NCBI GenBank assembly: GCA_900557355.1
Contig: USSR01000045.1
Coordinates: forward strand, 1-18,715
Length of the DNA: 18,715 bases
Reading direction: 5' to 3'
Origin: an uncultured Bacteroides sp.
GTDB lineage: Bacteria; Bacteroidota; Bacteroidia; Bacteroidales; Bacteroidaceae
Position numbers and translations under genes: made by a program. Under the pieces are notes generated by a model. That model was not told the origin of the DNA and did not search any database. It saw only the letters and a list, made by a program, of their open reading frames with translations. Shown piece by piece: positions 1 to 7,985 of this stretch. Positions within the stretch are counted from its first letter, which is position 1; each line of letters opens with the position of its first letter.

Positions 1-21
1 GAAAGTCGGGGCTTTGTGCGT

Positions 22-55
22 AAAAAACAGAAGGTGTGCATTTTGACACACCTTC
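22..55 (-). terminator. Rho-independent terminator
   Basis: A perfect 9-bp inverted repeat (30-38 with 47-55, GAAGGTGTG/CACACCTTC) encloses an 8-nt loop. Read on the minus strand it is followed at once by TGTTTTTT (A-run at 22-27 on plus), the classical intrinsic terminator layout. The nearest minus-strand gene is the PLP lyase ending about 150 nt upstream, so this probably ends that transcript. There is no T-run on the plus-strand side, so it is not obviously bidirectional. Confidence 0.8.
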
Positions 56-189
56 CACTTTGTAATATGATTACCTGTCTTTGGGAAGATGAGAAGCACT
101 AAAGATACAAAATAAAATAGTAAAAAGCAAGAGTGAGACAGGAAATATAGCTTCATCCCCTGAACGGATTGATTTTATTTCCGAACCGG

Positions 190-224
190 GTAATGGACTT
201 AAAAGACTATTTTAAATCCATTAC
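190..224 (-). repeat. Long hairpin over the stop codon of the PLP lyase gene
   Basis: An inverted repeat of 15 positions per arm with 14 complementary (single mismatch C198/A216), loop GACTA. The outer arms are GTAATGGA and TCCATTAC. It includes the TAG stop of the PLP lyase gene (207-209) and its last four or five codons. No U-tract follows on the minus strand, so I read it as an mRNA 3'-end structure rather than a terminator. The rest of 56-189 shows no gene or site that I can support. Confidence 0.6.
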
Positions 225-1379
225 AGCCTGCTCCAACTGTTTCAATGCTTTTTCCAGCGTAGCACGTGGACAAGCAACGTTCAACCGCATAAATCCCTCG
301 CCTTCCTTACCGAATGTTGTTCCATCATTCAGCGCCAGATGAGCATCTTCTACAAAAAGACGGTTCAGTTCTTCCTGATTGAGTCCCAATGCGCGGCAAT
401 CCAGAAAGATCAAGTAAGAGGCTTGCGGACGGATCATCTTGATAGCAGGAATATGTTCTTTCAAATACGTTTCAGTGAAATCCACATTTCCTTTAATATA
501 TGCTACCACTTGGTCCAGCCATTCTGTACCATGACTGTAAGCAGCTGCTACACTTAAATAAGCAAAGAGATGTCCTTCGCTAAACTCGCTTGCTTCCATA
601 TATGTCTGGAAACGGTGACGAAGTTCGTCATTCTCAATAATTGCATAAGAACTAGCCAATCCCGGCATGTTGAATGCCTTGCTGGGAGACATAAAGACAA
701 GAGAGTTCATCCGTGCCTTCTCTGAAATCAAAGCAAAGGTAGGATGTTTGTATGGAGGCAGGGTTAAGTCAGCATGAATCTCGTCAGAGATAACCAATGT
801 GCCGCTTTCATAGCAGATGTCGGCTATCTGAGACAGTTCCTCTTTGGTCCATACACGTCCACCCGGGTTATGAGGGTTGCTTAGAATAAGCAATTTGCAT
901 CCTTGAATATCTTGACGGAAGCGGTTGAAATCAATATAATATTGTTCATCTTTCAGGACTAACGGGCTGAATACCACTTCACGTTCATTCTTTTGAGTGA
1001 CTAAAAAGAAAGGATGATAAACAGGGGGCATTACCATTATCTTATCTCCTTTTTGCGTAAAGCAGTGGATCACAAAAGCCAAGCCGCGAACAATACCGGG
1101 AGTGAAAGTCAACATCTCTTCACGAATCACCCAACCATGGCGCTCCTTCACCCAGTTAATAATAGACTCCGACCATTCTTTGCAAGCAAATGTATATCCG
1201 AGTACTTCATGCTCCAGGCGTTTTTTCAAAGCCTCTATGACAAAAGGAGCTGTGCGGAAATCCATATCAGCTACCCACATTGGAATCAGGTCATTGCGTC
1301 CCCAACGATTCTCTACTGCATCCCATTTTACGGAATCTGTACCATGACGGTTTATTATTTCATCAAAATTATAGTTCAT
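207..1379 (-). CDS. MalY/PatB-type PLP-dependent C-S lyase / aminotransferase
   Basis: A 390-residue fold-type I PLP enzyme of the MalY/PatB branch, known for cystathionine beta-lyase or aminotransferase activity in the cytoplasm. Visible motifs: the N-terminal WVADMDF segment (35-41) typical of MalY/PatB, NPHNPGG at 168-174, SDEIHAD with the cofactor Asp199, the Schiff-base lysine Lys234 in SPSKAFNMPG, and RLNVACPR (365-372) with the carboxylate-binding Arg. An in-frame extension to 1511 has no family similarity and runs through the promoter and a terminator hairpin, so I take the ATG at 1379 (MNYNFDEIINRHGTDS). It has its own promoter and is separated from the locus upstream by a hairpin, so it is probably an unrelated housekeeping gene. 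The exact substrate is not deducible. Confidence 0.9.
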   Translation of the reverse strand: MNYNFDEIINRHGTDSVKWDAVENRWGRNDLIPMWVADMDFRTAPFVIEALKKRLEHEVLGYTFACKEWSESIINWVKERHGWVIREEMLTFTPGIVRGLAFVIHCFTQKGDKIMVMPPVYHPFFLVTQKNEREVVFSPLVLKDEQYYIDFNRFRQDIQGCKLLILSNPHNPGGRVWTKEELSQIADICYESGTLVISDEIHADLTLPPYKHPTFALISEKARMNSLVFMSPSKAFNMPGLASSYAIIENDELRHRFQTYMEASEFSEGHLFAYLSVAAAYSHGTEWLDQVVAYIKGNVDFTETYLKEHIPAIKMIRPQASYLIFLDCRALGLNQEELNRLFVEDAHLALNDGTTFGKEGEGFMRLNVACPRATLEKALKQLEQAVMDLK

Positions 1380-1421
1380 ACTGCATAATATTGTTAGGTT
1401 ATGTGTATAATAAACAGTTAG

Positions 1422-1453
1422 CAAAGATAGTTGTTTTCGTGGTATTACCGAAA
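1422..1453 (-). promoter_or_regulatory. Promoter of the PLP lyase gene
   Basis: On the minus strand TATCTTTG (1429 to 1422) matches the Bacteroides -7 consensus TAnnTTTG. A TTTC(G) at about 1453-1449 lies about 19-20 nt upstream, in the place of the -33 TTTG. The predicted start is near 1415, giving a leader of roughly 35 nt. Unlike the three promoters of the locus it carries no GGGTTAAT element. Confidence 0.65.
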
Positions 1454-1489
1454 GGCAGCCTCTAATTTTGTATGCTCTATCAAAACATA

Positions 1490-1520
1490 GAGGGCCGGAG
1501 CAATACAGCATCCGACCCTC
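1490..1520 (-). terminator. Hairpin ending the SusC/SusD transcript
   Basis: GAGGGCCGGA (1490-1499) pairs with TCCGACCCTC (1511-1520): ten pairs with one mismatch, 11-nt loop. On the minus strand it lies 45 nt past the stop of the third surface lipoprotein and is followed by TATGTTTTG, a broken T-tract, so termination may be partial. It separates the locus from the PLP lyase gene. Confidence 0.6.
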
Positions 1521-1564
1521 ATATTCATACCCTGAAAAAAAAACTAAGAACCTATTTGTCTTTA

Positions 1565-2836
1565 TTATTCATTCCAACGATGCACTATAAATCCACGCTT
1601 ACCATCTTCTGTTTTTAAAGAGATGAAATAGATATGCGGATGGCTCGTCGGACCTGTACCGATACGTTTTTCCAAAATAAACTCGGTCAGTTTAACGGCA
1701 GAGGCTGCTTTGTCTGTATACGAAGTCTTAGTGTCATTGATAGTCGTTTCAAACTTCGGATTACGGTTGGCAGCATTCACACTATTTAAATTGTTTGCCC
1801 AACCACCGTTAAAGTAGACATAATATGTATCTTTCACTTCACCGTTTTGTTGATACCAGTACATATCTTTTGGCGTTGCATAAGATCCGGTACTGGAAAC
1901 TCCGACCGTGTTAATATCGGCACGATAACCATCCCAATAAATACGTGGCGTCGGGTCGTCAAGATTGAGCGGTACCCATAAATCTATGGAACGGCTTTCC
2001 TTTTCCTGGTCGGTCACAGTAAAGGTTGTACCACCGTCACCTACCACAGTAACAGTTACTGTAGTGCCGGAGATTGCCACAGTAGCTACCCCTTCATTCA
2101 GAGATTTAACGGTATAGCCGCCATTACCGGAAGTAATATTGAAAGAAATCTGTTGAGGCGTACCCTCGTACACATATTCTCCCTCAAGAGTCCCCTCTTT
2201 ATCAAACAGAACAGGACGAATCGGATTCGTCACCCGCACTTTAAGAGTAGCTGACTTGTTTCGGGAATCTGTCACAGTAATCGTTGCCTGATCGACATTT
2301 GCTTTACCGCCAAGTATCAGTTTATATCCTCCTGTTACGTCGGGGTCTTCCACAATTTCAGCACTGATGGCTTCAGGAGCAGAATTGGTTACTGTATAAC
2401 CGCCATTACCGGTCAGGATTTTCATTTCACGAAGAATAACGCCGTCATTATCCAGACGCAATACTTCCACTCCCTCCGGGAACGATTCGAGTGTCAGTTC
2501 CTGAAGTTTACGTACTTCAACCGTCATGAGAACACGATTGTAGCTATCATCCGAAAGGCGAACGATGGTGCTACCTATGTCACCGCCTGTCAACAGTATC
2601 TCGTTGCCGACCACCTCGGCAGTCACCACATCCTCATTATCACTCTCTACACGATAATTCACACCGTCCAAACCAATACCGATATGCAGGACTTCTCCCT
2701 CAACGAGCACCGGATTGTGCGTAGTAAGCGGAACATTGACATAAGGGTAATACACATCTTTGTCATTTTCACATCCCGTCATCAAGCAGAGAAGAGCTAG
2801 AAAAGGGATAAAGGATAAATATTTTATTTGTTTCAT
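1565..2836 (-). CDS. Surface lipoprotein with Ig-like repeats, probable glycan-binding SusE-position protein
   Basis: A 423-residue lipoprotein: hydrophobic signal with lipobox LMTGC, lipidated Cys22. The body reads as three beta-rich Ig-like modules at about 31-110, 118-205 and 215-290; the second and third both contain GNGGYTV (143-149 and 238-244), pointing to internal duplication. Residues ~296-423 form a distinct C-terminal module rich in Tyr/Trp (YWDGYRAD, MYWYQQ, YYVYFNGGW), plausible for carbohydrate stacking; I do not recognise its family. It follows the SusD-like gene by 124 nt, the usual place of SusE/SusF or SGBP proteins, which sit on the cell surface and help capture the glycan. 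The binding role is inferred from position and architecture, not from a known domain hit. Confidence 0.75.
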   Translation of the reverse strand: MKQIKYLSFIPFLALLCLMTGCENDKDVYYPYVNVPLTTHNPVLVEGEVLHIGIGLDGVNYRVESDNEDVVTAEVVGNEILLTGGDIGSTIVRLSDDSYNRVLMTVEVRKLQELTLESFPEGVEVLRLDNDGVILREMKILTGNGGYTVTNSAPEAISAEIVEDPDVTGGYKLILGGKANVDQATITVTDSRNKSATLKVRVTNPIRPVLFDKEGTLEGEYVYEGTPQQISFNITSGNGGYTVKSLNEGVATVAISGTTVTVTVVGDGGTTFTVTDQEKESRSIDLWVPLNLDDPTPRIYWDGYRADINTVGVSSTGSYATPKDMYWYQQNGEVKDTYYVYFNGGWANNLNSVNAANRNPKFETTINDTKTSYTDKAASAVKLTEFILEKRIGTGPTSHPHIYFISLKTEDGKRGFIVHRWNE

Positions 2837-2960
2837 TGATTCAAGATTTTTAAAGCCCGATTAAATCTCCCCAAGGGAATATCCGGACAGACTGTTAGTT
2901 TTATCAAGTTCTGCAATATCCCGTCTTATTAAAACAGAAAGAAGCATAATTGCCATCCCA

Positions 2961-4634
2961 TTAATAATTAGGATTCTGATACATTCCGTCTTTATTCGTC
3001 GAGATCTGTATCTCACTCAACGGAATGGGGAACAAATAATTCTTATCACTGTCAAAGCTGGTTTTCGTCGTACTAAAACCATTGCGGTTTTCCAGGAAGT
3101 GCTCAAGCATACCGGTACGTGCGAGGTCATACCAACGCCAGCGTTCGAAGCAAAGTTCACGGGCGCGCTCTAACAAAACATCTTCGAGTGTATACGTATC
3201 GTAATTCCCAAATCCGGGGGTATCGTCTTCAGTGACAGCAACTCCCTGATTTAATCCGCGGGCACGTTGCACGATGCGATTCATTGCTTCCACACCCTCA
3301 TCGGACGGCGAACCGTTGTTCAACATCAAATCGGCTTCGGCGTACATCAGCAATACATCGGCAAAACGCAGTACGAGGATATTGTTCGGACAGTTAGAGT
3401 ACACAAAGTTGGTATGTTCATCTTTCCAGGTAGCTCCCCAACGATATTTGGTGACACCACTGTTCGTTACAGACTTCGCATTGTCTCCGGGTTGCGGTTT
3501 ACCGCTTAGCTCCGTCATGGGTTTCTGTGCTATCGGGCTATTATTGGTCTTATCAAAGTCAATCACATAATCGGCCAGATTCCACTCCCGACGCTTGTCG
3601 TAACCATTGGCATCATAATAGTTCCAGAATGAGGGAACATATTTAAGGTTGCATTGTCCGGCAATGGCATTTGTACGCCAGCCGCCGTAAAGTTTCTGTC
3701 CGTCGGTATTGATTGCACGGGCACCATATTCTTTCGGCCATTGTGAGCCATAAGGATTCTGTGCGCTGAACTGTATTTCCCAAATCGTCTCTTTATTGAT
3801 GTTCTTATTTTCAATTTTAAAAACATCTCCGTAGACCGATTCCAGATCACGTCCGCTATTGGTGATTACATCTTGCAGCAGTGCCAATGCATCACCGTAA
3901 AGTTTTTCATCCGTTTGTTCTATCTGCTCGTAACCGGCTACACGATCAGCGGCACGTGCCGAAGCCATCGTAATATATACTTTTGCCAGCAATGTTTTGG
4001 CAGCCCAGTAATTCGCCCAACCGCCATCTATTTCTTTAGGCAGAACATCTTCGCCCAAACAGAACAATAAATCATCTTCAATGAGTTGATAAACTTCCGC
4101 TACCGGTGTACGTCCCATGTCGTAAGTCAGCTCCGTCACATGATCGGTCATCAAAGGCACGGCTCCGAAAGTCTGCACCAGGTTGAAATATCCCCATGCA
4201 CGTAAAAAGCGTACATTAGCCACATAGCGGTTAATTAGTTTAGCGTCTCCTTCGATTCCCTGTGCTTTGTAGATAACAGTGTTGCAGGCGGTAATCAACC
4301 GGTAGTAGCGAAACCAGAATTGCTTGATACAGCCATCGGTAGGCGTATATGTGTAGCGGTCGATAAAACCACGCAGGTTCGTTTCATTGGGATACATACA
4401 CTCGTCCGTACCCACCATACCGACAAATAACGGGGTATTAGTGCCGACGTTATACATATAGCGCAGCGTAGAAAACGCACCGACTGCTCCTACTTTCAGA
4501 GATTCGACAGTCTTATAGAAAGTTCCTTCATCGAATTCAGACTCCGGCTTCTCTTCCAAGAAATTGGTACAAGACGAAACAGAAGTTCCGAGTAGGAACG
4601 TAGTAGCCAATAATAGTATGATATATTTTTTCAT
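2961..4634 (-). CDS. SusD/RagB-family outer-membrane lipoprotein
   Basis: A 557-residue SusD-like protein, the surface lid of a SusC/SusD importer. The signal peptide ends in SVSSC with lipidated Cys22, followed by the family-typical NFLEEKPESEF. Other hallmarks are the TPR-region RARELCFERWRWYDLAR near the C-terminus and the terminal FPIPLSEIQ...YQNPNY. The ATG at 4634 is preferred to an upstream in-frame TTG at 4643. It starts 29 nt after the SusC-like stop, so the two are co-transcribed and should form one complex. The bound glycan cannot be read from the sequence. Confidence 0.95.
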   Translation of the reverse strand: MKKYIILLLATTFLLGTSVSSCTNFLEEKPESEFDEGTFYKTVESLKVGAVGAFSTLRYMYNVGTNTPLFVGMVGTDECMYPNETNLRGFIDRYTYTPTDGCIKQFWFRYYRLITACNTVIYKAQGIEGDAKLINRYVANVRFLRAWGYFNLVQTFGAVPLMTDHVTELTYDMGRTPVAEVYQLIEDDLLFCLGEDVLPKEIDGGWANYWAAKTLLAKVYITMASARAADRVAGYEQIEQTDEKLYGDALALLQDVITNSGRDLESVYGDVFKIENKNINKETIWEIQFSAQNPYGSQWPKEYGARAINTDGQKLYGGWRTNAIAGQCNLKYVPSFWNYYDANGYDKRREWNLADYVIDFDKTNNSPIAQKPMTELSGKPQPGDNAKSVTNSGVTKYRWGATWKDEHTNFVYSNCPNNILVLRFADVLLMYAEADLMLNNGSPSDEGVEAMNRIVQRARGLNQGVAVTEDDTPGFGNYDTYTLEDVLLERARELCFERWRWYDLARTGMLEHFLENRNGFSTTKTSFDSDKNYLFPIPLSEIQISTNKDGMYQNPNY

Positions 4635-4663
4635 GGAATTCAATATTCAGGGTGTTAAACAAA

Positions 4664-7600
4664 TCAGAAAATAAAATTGAAACCGACAGAATAAGAACGA
4701 TTGCGCGGATAAGCACTGTAGTCGAGACTCGGCATCAAGTCGCCTGTCTGTCCCTGACGAGTGTTTACTTCCGGGTCAAATCCCGTATATTTGGTAAATA
4801 CGCAAAGGTTCTTGACCGAAGCAAACAGTTTGATGTTCTGCATACCGACTTTCTTGGCTACTTTCTTTCCAAGTGCATAGGCCAGCGTGATGTCTCCAAT
4901 ACGGAGGAACGAACCGTCTTCAAGCATCTTGGACGTACAGTAGTTGAGTGCCACCCCACCCGGCATACGATATTTGGCTTCGTTGTTACCAGCAAAGAAT
5001 ACGTTACCATCTGCATCATAAAGTGTCGGCGACCAAGACTTGGTATTCATTTCAGCAATCTGATTATGACCGTCACGTCCACTTGTCAATGAATGGAGGT
5101 TGGCGTTGAAAACAGTTGCTCCGTAACTGAACTGCATAGCTACGCTCAATGACAGGTTCTTATAAGAAACTGTGTTCGTTAAACCGCCAGTGAAATCCGG
5201 TTCGCCACTTCCCAGTAATACGAGGTCGGCAGAAGTGATTTTACCGTCACCGTTCTGGTCGCGGAAGCGATAATCTCCCGGACGTATGCTGGCAATCTTC
5301 TGACCGAGCACTTCGGTAAGCCCTTGCTCGTTGATTTCGTGCTGTGAAGCATACACACCGTCAATCTTATAGCCATACCATTGTCCGAGGCTCTTGTTCT
5401 TGCGGATCATGACAAAGTTTCCTGAACCGGGAATAACCCCCGGGTCAAATCCCATTTCATCACCAGGGCCAATATCAAGCACTTTCGAACGGTTAAAGCC
5501 GATGTTAGCATTCAAGGTCCAGTTCCATTTCTTAGTCAGAATAGGGGTAGCATCCAAGGTAATCTCAATACCCTGATTGCGGACTGCTCCGATATTGGCC
5601 CATCCCTTTTCATATCCTGTAGCCAATGCTGCATTCTTTTCAATCAGCAGGTCGGTGGTCTTTTTGCGATAAACATCCACCGTCATTGCCAGGCGGTTTT
5701 TAAAGAAAGACATATCTAGTCCAAGATTGACCATATCCGTTGTTTCCCAACGTAATGACGGGTTTGCCGGCCTGTCAATGCTGGCACCGAAAGAAAGATC
5801 GGAACCGTACATCGGATAGAATGAAGAAGCGATTGTTGAAAGGCTCCGATAAGAAGGAATGGCTGTGTTACCACTGCGACCATAACCGAAACGCAACTTA
5901 AGGTTATAGAAGACTCCCAAGTCTTTCACAAACGACTCTTCGTTAATACGCCATGCCAGACCAACTGACGGGAATCCCGCCCATTTATTACCGGCACCGA
6001 AACGTGAAGAACCGTCGGCACGATAGCTGGCTGTCAGCAGATAACGTTCCTTATAATTGTATTCGGCACGTGCCAGGAACGATACCATATTCCACTCAAC
6101 GATTGAAGAAGTAGGGATCTGTGGAGTAACACCCATTCCCAGTCCATTTACCCCCAGGTTGAGTGAAGGGAAATTCTGTGTTTCAGTGCGCACCGTATTA
6201 TTGTTGTAGGTTTCAAGCGTGCTACCAGCCAATACTTTAAGGCGATGTCCACCTTTCCACGAATTGGTATAAGTCAGGAATGCTTCTCCGGAGAGTTTTT
6301 TAATTCCGGCATTAGTGACAATAGCACGTCCGTTTGCTTTAAATCCCTGTTCGGTGTTGGCGGGATAAAATACATCTGTTTTCTGGTGATTGTCTTCATA
6401 CGTACCTGCTATATTCAGAGAAAGCTCGGTTAGTATCTTCCATTCCAGTTGCATACGTGCTGTCAGATTGTCTTTATAACGATTGTTGATAATATCGCGC
6501 ACTTGTATGTATGGGTTAGAAACAACCTGCCCCTCTTCACTGCCTGTACCTTCAGTAATACCGGATGAGGTAGCAGAATTCAAAGGCGACTGGCGTAACA
6601 ATTTCACCATCAAACCATCGGAACTGCCAGTTGCTAAACCGGAATTTTTAGTTCTTGAGCCTGATATATTGACAGTCATAGTCACATTAGTACTCAATTT
6701 CTGAACAAGGTTAATTCTTCCTGTGAAACGTTCGAAACCCGAGTTTACCACTACCCCTTCCTGATTAAGATAACCACCGGATACCGAATAACGCGTGTTC
6801 TTATTACCACCCGAAACGTTGATACGATATTCCTGATACAGGGCATCGCGGAACATCAGGTCCTGCCATTGAGTATTCGTACTACCCGGAGCACCAAACG
6901 ACTCCCAGTCTGCATAAGTTGAACTTTCGGGAAGTACCCAATAGTTACCGTCACCGTTCGGATTGTCACGATAGACAATACCATCGCTCATGGTCGACGG
7001 ATCAGTTCCGTAGGGGTAGTATTTCCATCCGGTTTTATAACGCATCAACGCATATTCCGAAGAATTAAGCATATCAAATTGGCGTACTGCCTGCTGCATA
7101 CCTAAATTAGCATACAGCTCCACCCGTGTTTTTCCATCATTGGTTCCCTGGCGTGTGGTAATCATGATGACACCGTTTGCACCACGCGAACCATAGATAG
7201 CGGTTGAGGAAGCATCTTTTAGAATTTCAATGGATGCCACATCGCCCGGATTCAGAGAAGAAGCATCTTCGCAAATCACACCGTCGATAACAAAAATCGG
7301 GGCACTTGAAGCATTAACGGACGATGCACCACGAATACGGATGGTGTAATCGGAACCGGGAGCACCGTCGTTCTGCACAATCTGCATACCGGCTGCCTTA
7401 CCTCTCATGGCATCTTCGAGTGACGTAATGGCACGTTCGCTCAATGCATCCTTACTAATAGATGATATGGAACCTGTCAAGTCCGAGCGACGCATAGAAC
7501 CGTAACCGATGGCTACCACTTCTACGTCTCCCAAACCAATCACGTCCTCTTCCATAATAATATTGATCTGTGTACTATTGCCTACGCGATGATCGACAGT

Positions 7601-7849
7601 TTTCATACTAATCATCGAGAAAACAAGCACCGACTGTTTCGACGGTACATTTATAGAGTATGCTCCGTCAATATTGGTAATCGTGCCGCGCGTTGTTCCC
7701 TGCACAACGACCGAGACTCCCGACAGTGGGTCTCCCTCCAGATCCGTTACTTTACCGGTAACAGTCAGAGTCGTTTTTTGTCCCATAACATCTATTGCCA
7801 GAACAGATGCCAGGAGCATAATCATACATAATGAATAGAATTGTTTCAT
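4664..7849 (-). CDS. SusC/RagA-family TonB-dependent transporter
   Basis: A 1061-residue outer-membrane importer. Order: signal peptide (1-24, ending DVMGQ), carboxypeptidase-regulatory-like beta sandwich (~28-100, VTGKVTDLEGDPLSGVSVVV), plug domain (~110-235) with IGYG, FVIDGV and the SusC signature DASSTAIYGSRGANGV, then the 22-strand barrel ending in aromatic YSVGFNFIF. There is no N-terminal STN domain, so it is not the kind of transporter that signals to a FecR anti-sigma factor; regulation must come from elsewhere, consistent with the separate transmembrane regulator. First gene of the transport operon, preceded by its own promoter and operator cluster. The region between it and the upstream enzyme operon is only 133 bp. 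Confidence 0.96.
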   Translation of the reverse strand: MKQFYSLCMIMLLASVLAIDVMGQKTTLTVTGKVTDLEGDPLSGVSVVVQGTTRGTITNIDGAYSINVPSKQSVLVFSMISMKTVDHRVGNSTQINIIMEEDVIGLGDVEVVAIGYGSMRRSDLTGSISSISKDALSERAITSLEDAMRGKAAGMQIVQNDGAPGSDYTIRIRGASSVNASSAPIFVIDGVICEDASSLNPGDVASIEILKDASSTAIYGSRGANGVIMITTRQGTNDGKTRVELYANLGMQQAVRQFDMLNSSEYALMRYKTGWKYYPYGTDPSTMSDGIVYRDNPNGDGNYWVLPESSTYADWESFGAPGSTNTQWQDLMFRDALYQEYRINVSGGNKNTRYSVSGGYLNQEGVVVNSGFERFTGRINLVQKLSTNVTMTVNISGSRTKNSGLATGSSDGLMVKLLRQSPLNSATSSGITEGTGSEEGQVVSNPYIQVRDIINNRYKDNLTARMQLEWKILTELSLNIAGTYEDNHQKTDVFYPANTEQGFKANGRAIVTNAGIKKLSGEAFLTYTNSWKGGHRLKVLAGSTLETYNNNTVRTETQNFPSLNLGVNGLGMGVTPQIPTSSIVEWNMVSFLARAEYNYKERYLLTASYRADGSSRFGAGNKWAGFPSVGLAWRINEESFVKDLGVFYNLKLRFGYGRSGNTAIPSYRSLSTIASSFYPMYGSDLSFGASIDRPANPSLRWETTDMVNLGLDMSFFKNRLAMTVDVYRKKTTDLLIEKNAALATGYEKGWANIGAVRNQGIEITLDATPILTKKWNWTLNANIGFNRSKVLDIGPGDEMGFDPGVIPGSGNFVMIRKNKSLGQWYGYKIDGVYASQHEINEQGLTEVLGQKIASIRPGDYRFRDQNGDGKITSADLVLLGSGEPDFTGGLTNTVSYKNLSLSVAMQFSYGATVFNANLHSLTSGRDGHNQIAEMNTKSWSPTLYDADGNVFFAGNNEAKYRMPGGVALNYCTSKMLEDGSFLRIGDITLAYALGKKVAKKVGMQNIKLFASVKNLCVFTKYTGFDPEVNTRQGQTGDLMPSLDYSAYPRNRSYSVGFNFIF

Positions 7850-7894
7850 TGGGTATTAATTTTTTAGGTTACTAAAAGAATACTGTTTTTTTCT

Positions 7895-7902
7895 CAAATA
7901 TA
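7895..7902 (-). promoter_or_regulatory. -7 element of the susC-like promoter
   Basis: Minus-strand TATATTTG fits the Bacteroides -7 TAnnTTTG. No TTTG is present 19-21 nt upstream; that place is taken by the GGGTTAAT operator element, as expected of an activator-dependent promoter. The predicted leader is about 39 nt. Confidence 0.65.
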
Positions 7903-7911
7903 TGGGTGAAA

Positions 7912-7985
7912 TGATTAGAACTAGGGTTAATCCGTGGATTAACACCCTCAAAAAAGCATTAACCGCTATGTTAAAAGAGGGATTA
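7912..7985 (-). promoter_or_regulatory. Operator cluster upstream of the susC-like gene (site A)
   Basis: The core, read on plus, is GGGTTAAT at 7924-7931, N4, then GGATTA at 7936-7941, followed after 14 nt by GCATTA (7956). The core also forms a perfect 8-bp dyad GTTAATCC-GT-GGATTAAC (7926-7943). Further half-sites TGATTA (7912), ATGTTA (7968) and GGATTA (7980) extend it, so NNRTTA-like hexamers start at 7912, 7924, 7936 and again at 7956, 7968, 7980, each set on a 12-bp period. The last one overlaps the stop codon of the upstream gene. The same core occurs at 15093 and 16301. Confidence 0.65.

Noticed and set aside
1..156. Minus-strand open frame from an ATG at 156 (MKLYFLSHSCFLLFYF...) that stays open to the window edge.
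   Set aside because: It runs straight through the intrinsic terminator at 22-55, has no recognisable promoter, and its hydrophobic start only reflects T-rich DNA.
1380..1511. 44-codon N-terminal extension of the PLP lyase.
   Set aside because: It is translated from the promoter region and a terminator hairpin and has no family similarity; the ATG at 1379 gives the normal MalY/PatB start.
2837..2960. Imperfect inverted repeat GGGAATAT (2875) / ATATCCC (2916) between the SusD-like and third lipoprotein genes, considered as an attenuator or processing site.
   Set aside because: Short stem with a bulge and a ~33-nt loop; I see no firm site in this 124-bp gap.
4652..5092. A 146-codon plus-strand frame opposite the end of the SusC-like gene.
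   Set aside because: Antisense to the conserved barrel C-terminus; composition and lack of motifs fit a shadow frame.
7926..7943. Perfect dyad GTTAATCC-GT-GGATTAAC considered as a terminator between the enzyme operon and the susC-like gene.
   Set aside because: The loop would be 2 nt, no T-tract follows on the minus strand, and the sequence is shared with two other promoters where the dyad is not preserved, so an operator fits better.
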